A DNA stretch of 8,476 nucleotides from Paludibacteraceae bacterium (GTDB taxonomy: Bacteria > Bacteroidota > Bacteroidia > Bacteroidales > Paludibacteraceae), in contig JAGCZK010000211.1 in NCBI GenBank assembly GCA_017960065.1, positions 1-8,476 on the forward strand, written 5' to 3'. Positions 1-8,476 of the stretch are shown here, in pieces. A program made the translations under genes and the position numbers. Below the pieces are notes generated by a model, which was given only the letters and a program-made list of their open reading frames with translations, searched no databases and had not been told where the DNA came from. Within the stretch, counting starts at the first letter, position 1. The number at the start of each line of letters is the position of its first letter.

Positions 1-2201
1 GTTGCGACGGAGAATCAGACTCCTACGGCGCCGTCATCAAAATCGACGAAGAACAGGTGCAACTCATGAAACGCCGCGGCGGCGTCGGTCACGACTTGTC
101 GCACATCCGGCCGGCCGGCTCGCCGGTGACGAACTCGGCGCTGACTTCGACGGGCATCGTACCGTTTATGGAACGCTACTCCAACTCGACCCGCGAGGTG
201 GCGCAAGAAGGCCGCAGAGGCGCGCTGATGTTGAGCGTGTCCATCAAACACCCTGATTCCGAAGCGTTTATCGACGCCAAAATGGAACAAGGCAAGGTGA
301 CGGGCGCCAATGTGTCGGTCAAAATCCACGACGACTTTATGCAAGCGGTGCTCAACGACAGCGACTACGTGCAACAATACCCCATCGATGCCAAAAATCC
401 GCGCATCACCAAAAACATCAAGGCGGCCGATTTGTGGAAAAAAATCGTGCACAACGCCTGGAAGTCGGCCGAACCGGGCGTGCTGTTCTGGGACACCATC
501 CTCAAGGAATCGGTGCCCGACTGCTACGCCGACCTCGGCTACCGCACGGTATCGACCAACCCTTGCGGCGAAATCCCCCTCTGCCCCTACGACAGCTGCC
601 GCTTGCTGGCCATCAACCTGTATTCGTATGTGGACCAGCCCTTTACGCCGCAGGCGCGTTTCGATTTCGACAAGTTCAAAGCGCATGCCATTCTGGCCCA
701 ACGCATTATGGACGACATCATCGATTTGGAGATGGAGAAAATCGACCTGATTCTCGAGAAAATCGAATCCGACCCCGAGTCCGACGAAATCAAGCAGACC
801 GAACGGCAGTTGTGGCTCAAGATCAAACACAAGACCAGCCAAGGACGCCGTACGGGCGTGGGCACCACCGCCGAAGGCGATATGCTGGCCGCTCTCGGAC
901 TGCGCTACGGCACTCCGCAAGCCAGCGACTTTTCGGAACAGGTGCACAAAACCCTGGCCCTGTCGTGCTACCGCTCGTCGGTCATCATGGCCCAAGAGCG
1001 CGGCGCCTTCGACATTTTCGACGCCAAGCGCGAGGAGCACAACCCCTTTATCAAACGGCTGCGCGAGGCCGATCCCGAGCTGTACGCCGACATGAAGAAG
1101 TACGGCCGCCGCAACATCGCCTGCCTCACCATCGCCCCCACCGGTACGACCAGTATGATGTCGCAAACCACGTCGGGCATCGAACCGGTGTTCATGCCGG
1201 TCTATAAGCGCCGCCGCAAGGTCAACCCCAACGACCCAGGGGTCCATGTGGATTTGGTCGATGAAGTCGGCGACAGCTTTGAGGAGCGCATCGTCTATCA
1301 CCACAAATTTGTGACGTGGATGCAAATCAACGGCATCGACACCACCAAAAAATACAGCCAGGACGAAATCAACGAACTGGTGGCACGCTCACCGTACTTC
1401 AAAGCCACCTCGGCCGATGTCGATTGGATGGAAAAGGTGAAAATGCAGGGCCGCATCCAAAAATGGGTGGACCACTCCATCAGCGTCACCATCAACCTGC
1501 CCGCCGATGTCAGCGAAGAACTGGTCGGCCAACTCTACGTCGAGGCGTGGAAATCGGGATGCAAGGGCTGCACCGTCTATCGCGAAGGTTCGCGTACGGG
1601 CGTGCTCGAAAGCCTCAGCGAGTCGAAGAAAAACGAAAAGCCGGGGCCGTGCAAATGCTACCCCGAAATCACGCCTAAACGCCCGCAGGCCTTGGATTGC
1701 GACGTGGTCCGCTTCCAAAACAACAAGGAGAAATGGATTGCCTTCGTCGGCATTCTCAACGACCGCCCGTACGAGATTTTCACGGGTCCGTCGGACGACG
1801 AAGACGGCCTGATGCTGCCCAAGTCGGTCAACAAGGGTAAAATTATCCGCAACATGCACGAAGGCGACACCGGCATCAAGACCTACGACTTCCAGTTCAC
1901 CAACAAATACGGCTACAAGATTACCATCGAGGGCCTGTCGCACAAGTTCAACCCCGAATACTGGAACTACGCCAAGCTGATTTCGGGCGTGTTGCGCTAC
2001 GGCATGCCCATCGACCAGGTGGTACGCCTGATCGAAGGCCTGCAACTCAACAACGATTCGATCAACAACTGGAAAAACGGCGTGGAACGCGCCCTGAAAA
2101 AGTACATCCCCGACGGCTCGGACACAGGTCAAAAATGCCCGAACTGCGGCGAGCCGCTCACCTTTACCGAAGGTTGCATGAAATGCAACAACTGCGGGTT
2201 C

Positions 2202-2219
<18 letters not shown>
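1..2219 (+). CDS. nrdJ: Adenosylcobalamin-dependent (class II) ribonucleotide reductase, 3' part
   Basis: Reduces ribonucleotides to deoxyribonucleotides using a cobalamin-generated thiyl radical, in the cytoplasm. The gene is cut by the left edge; the frame is open from base 3, giving 738 residues, with perhaps 100 or so N-terminal residues missing. Visible family landmarks: the block MKRRGGVGHDLSHIRP near the start; N-P-C-G-E at 558-572, matching the catalytic Asn/thiyl-Cys/Glu triad; a Cys 11 residues later (597-599), where class II enzymes carry one partner of the reducible disulfide; APTGTTSMM (about 1134-1160), a phosphate-binding loop; and TSGIEPVF just after it. The C-terminus (from 2136) has CPNC and CMKC pairs resembling a zinc ribbon, followed by a final C-x4-C (CGFSKC), the usual position of the swinging redox pair. 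The stop TAA lies inside the converging ABC-F gene (18-bp overlap). The TSCPD-type region around PYEIFTGP supports NrdJ rather than class I NrdA. The assignment is firm; substrate level (NDP or NTP) is not readable. Confidence 0.96.
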
Positions 2220-4127
<1,908 letters not shown>

Positions 4128-4131
4128 GGCG

Positions 4132-4139
4132 CAAATTTA
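4132..4139 (-). promoter_or_regulatory. -7 box TAAATTTG driving the ABC-F gene
   Basis: Read on the - strand this is TAAATTTG, an exact match to the Bacteroidota -7 consensus TAnnTTTG. Only four bases (CGCC) separate it from the ABC-F ATG. A transcript starting 3-5 bases past the box would have little or no 5' leader. No clear -33 TTTG/TTG is seen at the usual distance, so the call rests on the -7 match and its position. Confidence 0.65.
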
Positions 4140-4150
4140 CAGATTTTTCT

Positions 4151-4158
4151 TATCTTTG
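4151..4158 (+). promoter_or_regulatory. -7 box TATCTTTG driving the nuclease gene
   Basis: TATCTTTG matches the Bacteroidota -7 consensus TAnnTTTG exactly and lies six bases before the nuclease ATG. The expected transcription start falls at about 4161-4165, on or almost on the start codon, which predicts a leaderless or very short-leader mRNA. No Shine-Dalgarno-like sequence is present. No convincing -33 element is seen; its expected position overlaps the start region of the divergent ABC-F gene. Confidence 0.7.
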
Positions 4159-4164
4159 TTATCT

Positions 4165-6969
4165 ATGAAAACCCCATTCTTACAGAAAATTGCCGAAGCC
4201 TTCCACCGCGAGTACGGGAATCAGGTCAGCGATATGTGCTTTGTATTCCCCAGCCGGCGTGCAGGCCTTTTTTTTCAGAAATACTTGGCCGAACAAGCCG
4301 GGAAACCGGTTTTTTCGCCAAAAGTCGAAACCATTGCCTCTTTTTACGAAAGTTTGAGCCCGCTCACCGTCGAAGACCGCTTGGGCCTGCTGTTCAGGCT
4401 GTACCGATGCTTTAAGAAACTTAATCCCGACGAAAAGTTCGACAACTTTGTCTGGCTGGGCGAAACCATCCTGTCTGATTTTAACGATGTGGACAACCAC
4501 CTCGTCCCGGCCAAGGGGCTGTTTTCCAACATACAAAGTCTGAAACAACTCGACGACGACATCCAACTCGAGCAAGAGCAAGTAGAAGCCATCCAACGCT
4601 TCTGGACATACGAACCGACAAATCCAGAAGAGCACCACCACCAGCAGAAATACTTTGGCCTCTGGTCCAGGCTGTATGACCTCTACACCGAATTCAACAA
4701 AGACCTGGAGGCTAACAGCCTGACCTACAGCGGTCATCTGCATCGGACGGTGGTCGAAAACGACTTGAAAGAACTGCCCTACACGCAGGTGGTCTTTGTC
4801 GGTTTCAGCGCCATGTCCGAAGCCGACATCGAACTGTTCAAAAAGCTGAAGGCCATCGGTAAAGCCGATTTTTATTGGGATTACGAAAGTTCCATCATCC
4901 AGGATGAAAATAACCGGGCCAGCCGGTTTTATGAAAACAGCCGGAGTTTTCCGTCCAAACTGACAATCGAGGCGAATGCCGGAAACCCCAAGATCCATTG
5001 CGTGAACCTATCGTCCGACATCGGGCAGGTCAAATACACCTACGAGATTCTGAAAAATCTGCCCAAAGTGGATATGGAAACCGCGGTCGTTCTGGCCGAC
5101 GAAAACCTGCTGGTGCCCATGTTGAGTTCGATTCCGAAAACCGATGCCAGTGGCAATGAAATCGCTCTCAATGTCACCATGAGTTATCCGCTGAAAAACA
5201 GCACGATCCTCAACCTGCTCGACTGCTGCATGAGTATGCAGCGCGACTACAACAACGACGGCTTCTGGTTCAAACAGGTGCTCGCCGTGTTGCAGCATAC
5301 GCACATGCAGTGTACGATGCTGAAAAGTGAGGCGGACAAGTTGGCCAAAGAGCTGATAAAAGAAAACATCAGTCGCATTCCGGCCGAAAGATTCGAGGGT
5401 ACGCCCTTGGATTTGTTTTTTGAGCGGCAAACGCCTCAAGACCTGTGCAGCTACCTTTTGAAAATCATCAACTGGCTCTTCGAAAATTCGTCCAACACCA
5501 ACAGTTGGGACCGCGAATTTATGCTGCAAAGCGAACGCGAAATCCGCCGCATACAAAGCCTGCTGCAAGCCAATACCGACGTGGTTGTGGAGATGCACAC
5601 CTTGCAACGCCTGCTGGGGTCGTTGCTACAGTCGGCCGAAACCGCATTCAAAGGCGAGCCATTGGGCGGATTGCAAGTCATGGGTATGCTCGAAACGCGC
5701 TGCCTCGACTTCAGCAAGCTGATTATCTGCTCATTCAACGAAGGCACGTTCCCGAAAAGCTCCACCCCGCAATCGCTTATTCCCTACGAACTGCGCAAGC
5801 CTTTCCACCTGCCGACCTCCGAGTTTCAAGACGCCATCTTTGCCTATCACTTTTACCACCTGCTCCAACGCAGCGACGAAGTCTGGCTGATCTACAACTC
5901 CAATTCAGAAGGAGTCAAAACCGGCGAAGAAAGCCGCTACATCAAGCAACTGCGCCTGCTTTACCCCAATGATTTCGAAATTAGCGACGAACAGGTGACG
6001 TTCAGCACCGGAAAACCCAACGAAATCAACCTCGCCGTCAAAAAAGACGGGCAAGTGATGAAGCAGTTGTATGATTACCTCAACAACAAAACACTTTCGG
6101 CATCGAGTTTGAAAACCTGGATGGAATGCCAGCTCCGGTTCTACTACCAGTACCTGCTCAAAATCAAGCAACCCGAAGAGTTGGAGGAATACATCAACAA
6201 ATCCCAGATGGGGAATATTGTCCACTATGCCCTGCAACAGATTTACCAACCCTTTGCCGAAAAGAATCTGTCCGTCACCAGACAGGCGCTCGAGCGTATC
6301 AAGCCCAAAATCAAGGACTACCTCCAGGAGGCAATCGCCAAGGAATATGGAGACCATCAGCTAAAAGGGTTCAACCTGTTGATTTATAAGCTGATGCTCC
6401 AACTCATCGAAAAGGTCATCGACAAAGACCTGGAACAAACACCGTTTGCGTTTATCGCCGCAGAGCGCCCCATTGACTCAGACAAAGTGCAACTGGCGAC
6501 GGGCGACCCTCACTGCCCAACGGTGCGTTTTAGCGGCCAAATCGACCGCATTGACTGCACAAATGATCGCTGGCGCATCTGCGATTACAAAACCGGGAAA
6601 GCCGACGAAAAACCGGAGTTCAAAAAACTCTTCGACCGTAAAAACGCCAACAAAGTGAAAGAGTATTTTCAACTGCTTTTGTATATTTGGGCATACGATA
6701 AGGAATGTGATACCATTGCCGAAGGGCATATCTATCGGGTCAGCCAAGTCAAAAGCAAGAACAACAGCACCTTGGTGGTCGAACGCCCCGACCGAGACAC
6801 CCTCAAGAATTTTGAAAGCCAACTCCTGGACGAAATCAAGCGGATGCTACACCCCTTCGACCCGGATAATCCGGATGACCCCGACAACTTCTTTTTGCCC
6901 ACCGCGCAAAAAGAGCCCTGCTCTTATTGCAACTATAAGCTGATGTGTAACAAGTGGTCGAAGAAATAA
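4165..6969 (+). CDS. AddB-like PD-(D/E)XK exonuclease with Fe-S cluster motif
   Basis: A protein of 934 aa related to the AddB/RexB subunit of AddAB-type enzymes, which resect double-strand DNA ends for recombination. The C-terminal RecB-family nuclease domain shows all expected motifs: His687 (NIVHYALQQIY), Asp794 (GQIDRID), Asp807-Tyr-Lys809 (CDYKTGK), and Gln836/Tyr840 (QLLLY). Four cysteines frame it: Cys655 (MECQLRFYY) and Cys919/922/928 (C-x2-C-x5-C), the AddB arrangement that holds an iron-sulfur cluster. The N-terminal part has the degenerate SF1-helicase-like start FVFPSRRAGLFFQKYL but no GxxGxGK[ST] loop, so it is probably not an active helicase. Start choice: ATG 4165 follows a -7 box by six bases, and MKTPFLQKIA fits the family start; the frame is open upstream only through sequence antisense to ABC-F. 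Its coding sequence is visibly less GC-rich at third positions than nrdJ. No AddA-like helicase gene is adjacent in the window. Confidence 0.93.
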   Translation: MKTPFLQKIAEAFHREYGNQVSDMCFVFPSRRAGLFFQKYLAEQAGKPVFSPKVETIASFYESLSPLTVEDRLGLLFRLYRCFKKLNPDEKFDNFVWLGETILSDFNDVDNHLVPAKGLFSNIQSLKQLDDDIQLEQEQVEAIQRFWTYEPTNPEEHHHQQKYFGLWSRLYDLYTEFNKDLEANSLTYSGHLHRTVVENDLKELPYTQVVFVGFSAMSEADIELFKKLKAIGKADFYWDYESSIIQDENNRASRFYENSRSFPSKLTIEANAGNPKIHCVNLSSDIGQVKYTYEILKNLPKVDMETAVVLADENLLVPMLSSIPKTDASGNEIALNVTMSYPLKNSTILNLLDCCMSMQRDYNNDGFWFKQVLAVLQHTHMQCTMLKSEADKLAKELIKENISRIPAERFEGTPLDLFFERQTPQDLCSYLLKIINWLFENSSNTNSWDREFMLQSEREIRRIQSLLQANTDVVVEMHTLQRLLGSLLQSAETAFKGEPLGGLQVMGMLETRCLDFSKLIICSFNEGTFPKSSTPQSLIPYELRKPFHLPTSEFQDAIFAYHFYHLLQRSDEVWLIYNSNSEGVKTGEESRYIKQLRLLYPNDFEISDEQVTFSTGKPNEINLAVKKDGQVMKQLYDYLNNKTLSASSLKTWMECQLRFYYQYLLKIKQPEELEEYINKSQMGNIVHYALQQIYQPFAEKNLSVTRQALERIKPKIKDYLQEAIAKEYGDHQLKGFNLLIYKLMLQLIEKVIDKDLEQTPFAFIAAERPIDSDKVQLATGDPHCPTVRFSGQIDRIDCTNDRWRICDYKTGKADEKPEFKKLFDRKNANKVKEYFQLLLYIWAYDKECDTIAEGHIYRVSQVKSKNNSTLVVERPDRDTLKNFESQLLDEIKRMLHPFDPDNPDDPDNFFLPTAQKEPCSYCNYKLMCNKWSKK

Positions 6970-6976
6970 TCACGAC

Positions 6977-7024
6977 ATACAAAAAAAAGGTCCGCACCCG
7001 AAAGCGTGCGGACCTTTTTTGTAT
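6977..7024. terminator. Bidirectional intrinsic terminator between convergent genes
   Basis: A 9-bp GC-rich stem (GGTCCGCAC at 6989-6997, GTGCGGACC at 7006-7014) has an 8-base loop. It is flanked by eight A on the left (6981-6988) and six T on the right (7015-7020), so a U-tract follows the hairpin on both strands. The A/T flanks can extend pairing by six bp, and outer ATAC/GTAT pairs (6977-6980 with 7021-7024) fit after a two-A bulge. It begins 7 bases after the nuclease stop and ends 15 bases before the TPR-gene stop, so it should end both transcripts. Confidence 0.93.
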
Positions 7025-7039
7025 CGGGAAGCCGAAGGA

Positions 7040-8281
7040 TTAGAGACCTTCGAGCTCGCTGCGAATTTCGGCAAATTTGTCGCGGTTGCCCAGATTCGAA
7101 TACAGGAACTGCATGTTTTGCAACATTTCCTTGTACAATCCGTTGCTGTGCGACATTTTCTGGTGGGCCGTTTCGAAATACTCCAGCGCCTTGCGGTAGT
7201 TCGATTTAGATTCCTCTACGATGGAATCGTATTCTTTACCCAACGTTTTCCAGTTGTCATCGGCATATTGGAAACGCGATTCGCCCTGCTTGGCCCAGCT
7301 AAGTCCCATGTAGTAATAGCTGTCCATATCGGAGGGGTCTTTCCGGATGCATTCGTCGAGAATCACACGGGCATCGTCGTATTTCTTCACCTGAATCAAT
7401 ACCGACGCCTTGACACGCAGGTACTCGATGTTTCCGGGGTTTTGCGCAATCATCTGGTCGAGATAGGCCACGCCCTCGTCGTACTTGTTGATGCTCAGGT
7501 AGTAGTTGATCAGCAGGCCCGACATGTAGGTGTTCGACGGGAATTTGCTGACACCCTCGCGCAACACGGCCACATAGTTGTCCATGTCGTTCTTCTTCTC
7601 GTATTCGGTTGCCAACAACTCGTAGGCAAACTGCTGGTAATCCGACGGCGTGTTCTTAAGTTGCTCAATCAGCTTGGCCGATTTTTCTTCCTGACCGTTG
7701 TTTACGGCCGATACGGCAGCCATATACAAGGCCTGGGCATACAGCGAATCCACCTTCACCCCGTCTTTTGCCGTAAACATCTGATTATCCGCAATCGACA
7801 TGTAATCCTCGAGCAATACGGAGGCACGCTCGTAATCGTGGCTGTTGTACAAGTCCACACCCAAGTACAGGTACCAGATCTGATACTCTTTGAAATCATT
7901 GCGGATGTTCTTGCGCTCGGTGTATTTGGGATTGCCCTTTTTGTCGGGTTGGCCGTCGCGCGCATCGGCCTGCATGTAATTGTCGTGCATCATCGACAAT
8001 CCTTTATAGAAATCATCGACAGAATACGGCTGTTGCAACATGGTTTTCTGCACCTCGGCGTTGACCATCGAATAGCCGATACGGCCGGCTACATACCAGG
8101 TGTGCGCCAGTCCCGACGTGGTCGAGTCGGCTTTGGCCTGATCAATCAGCGCAATCGCCTTGCTGTAGTTGACCGGGGTCTCGTACAGCAGCGAAGATGC
8201 CTGCGAAACGTTTTTCTTTTGTGCGCATACCGACGAAGCGGCCAGCAACGCAACCGAAAACATAAACAATGTTTTTTTCAT
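7040..8281 (-). CDS. Exported tetratricopeptide-repeat protein
   Basis: A protein of 413 aa. The N-terminus MKKTLFMFSVALLAASSVCA is a typical Sec signal peptide: two Lys, a hydrophobic core, and V-C-A before Gln21. Cys19 is not in a lipobox (preceded by S-S-V), so signal peptidase I cleavage after Ala20 and a periplasmic location are more likely than lipidation. The rest is helical TPR-like sequence. The clearest repeats lie at about 215-250, 251-283 (NTYMSGLLINYYLSINKYDEGVAYLD), 284-317 (IEYLRVKASVLIQVKKYDDARVILDECIRKDP) and 318-375; weaker ones lie at about 57-75 and 130-210. No enzymatic domain is visible, so a scaffold or protein-binding role is inferred. The gene starts 19 bp after the gyrA stop on the same strand with no TAnnTTTG box between, implying co-transcription with gyrA. 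It ends at the shared bidirectional terminator. The specific function is not recognisable. Confidence 0.88.
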   Translation of the reverse strand: MKKTLFMFSVALLAASSVCAQKKNVSQASSLLYETPVNYSKAIALIDQAKADSTTSGLAHTWYVAGRIGYSMVNAEVQKTMLQQPYSVDDFYKGLSMMHDNYMQADARDGQPDKKGNPKYTERKNIRNDFKEYQIWYLYLGVDLYNSHDYERASVLLEDYMSIADNQMFTAKDGVKVDSLYAQALYMAAVSAVNNGQEEKSAKLIEQLKNTPSDYQQFAYELLATEYEKKNDMDNYVAVLREGVSKFPSNTYMSGLLINYYLSINKYDEGVAYLDQMIAQNPGNIEYLRVKASVLIQVKKYDDARVILDECIRKDPSDMDSYYYMGLSWAKQGESRFQYADDNWKTLGKEYDSIVEESKSNYRKALEYFETAHQKMSHSNGLYKEMLQNMQFLYSNLGNRDKFAEIRSELEGL

Positions 8282-8300
8282 ACGTTTAGAATTTATAGGA

Positions 8301-8476
8301 TTATTCGTTATTATTGTTTTCGTTGGACTCCGAAACCCCTTCGATGTTTAAAAACTCGGATTTGGCTTCGGCCAGTTCGGGCGACTGCTCTTCGACGTCG
8401 GTCGGCAGTTCCTCTTCGTCGTGGATAACCTTGCAAACCGATGCGATTTCGTCGCCGCGTTTGGCCAGGTTGATGA
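8301..8476 (-). CDS. gyrA: DNA gyrase subunit A, C-terminal end
   Basis: Only the last 57 residues are in the window; the gene continues past the right edge. The sequence begins INLAKRGDEIASVCKV, matching the last blade of the GyrA C-terminal beta-pinwheel (the 'GDEIASV-KV' block). It is followed by an acidic tail rich in Glu and ending NENNNNE. The pinwheel wraps DNA so that gyrase can introduce negative supercoils; the acidic tail in other GyrA proteins modulates that wrapping. The stop TAA is at 8301-8303. The TPR gene follows 19 bp downstream. ParC is the main alternative, but the conserved final-blade block and the acidic tail favour GyrA. Confidence 0.88.
   Translation of the reverse strand, partial: INLAKRGDEIASVCKVIHDEEELPTDVEEQSPELAEAKSEFLNIEGVSESNENNNNE

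Noticed and set aside
15..1325. A 436-codon open frame on the - strand opposite nrdJ.
   Set aside because: It is His/Val/Phe/Asp-rich with no domain and lies entirely antisense to well-conserved reductase sequence. GC-biased third positions of nrdJ suppress stops on the other strand.
7040..8281. The TPR protein as a lipoprotein, because Cys19 lies near the end of its signal peptide.
   Set aside because: The residues before the Cys are S-S-V, which do not fit a lipobox (small residue at -1). V-C-A before Gln21 fits signal peptidase I better.
8282..8300. A possible separate promoter or ribosome binding site in the gyrA-TPR gap.
   Set aside because: On the - strand the gap is AT-rich but contains no TAnnTTTG box and no GGAGG-like sequence.
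7019..8428. A 469-codon open frame on the + strand, longer than the TPR gene it opposes.
   Set aside because: It is antisense to a TPR gene with a clear signal peptide and repeats, and to the gyrA end. Its product is an unstructured-looking run rich in Val, His, Arg and Leu with no recognisable motif, and it begins within the terminator region. It is a codon-bias shadow.

Overview
The window looks like chromosomal core sequence from a Bacteroidota member, probably order Bacteroidales. Three things point there: the protein families and their order (an exported TPR gene directly downstream of gyrA), two start-proximal matches to the Bacteroidota -7 promoter consensus TAnnTTTG, and the absence of Shine-Dalgarno-like sequences before the visible starts. 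The genus cannot be decided from this alone. No mobile element, CRISPR array, tRNA or rRNA is visible. Coding density is very high: no gene-free stretch exceeds about 80 bases.

Layout. (1) Bases 1-2219, + strand: the C-terminal ~738 residues of an adenosylcobalamin-dependent (class II) ribonucleotide reductase, cut by the window's left edge. (2) Bases 2202-4127, - strand: a complete ABC-F ATPase of 641 aa, overlapping the reductase tail-to-tail by 18 bp. (3) Bases 4165-6969, + strand: a complete 934-aa AddB-like PD-(D/E)XK nuclease with an Fe-S cysteine set. It is divergent from the ABC-F gene across only 37 bp. (4) Bases 6981-7024: a strong bidirectional intrinsic terminator. (5) Bases 7040-8281, - strand: a 413-aa exported TPR protein. 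(6) Bases 8301-8476, - strand: the last 57 residues of DNA gyrase subunit A, 19 bp upstream of the TPR gene and probably co-transcribed with it.

The genes serve information processing: dNTP supply (RNR), ribosome-associated ABC-F function, double-strand-break end processing (AddB-like nuclease) and supercoiling (gyrA). They do not look like one dedicated system. I do not see a convincing novel multi-gene system.

The most interesting signals are compact regulatory ones. Two back-to-back -7 boxes sit 4 and 6 bases from the start codons of the divergent ABC-F and nuclease genes, which predicts leaderless or near-leaderless mRNAs and mutually exclusive promoter occupancy. The apparent intrinsic terminator of the reductase gene is embedded, in antisense, within the coding sequence of the ABC-F C-terminal domain, next to an in-register antisense overlap of the two reading frames.
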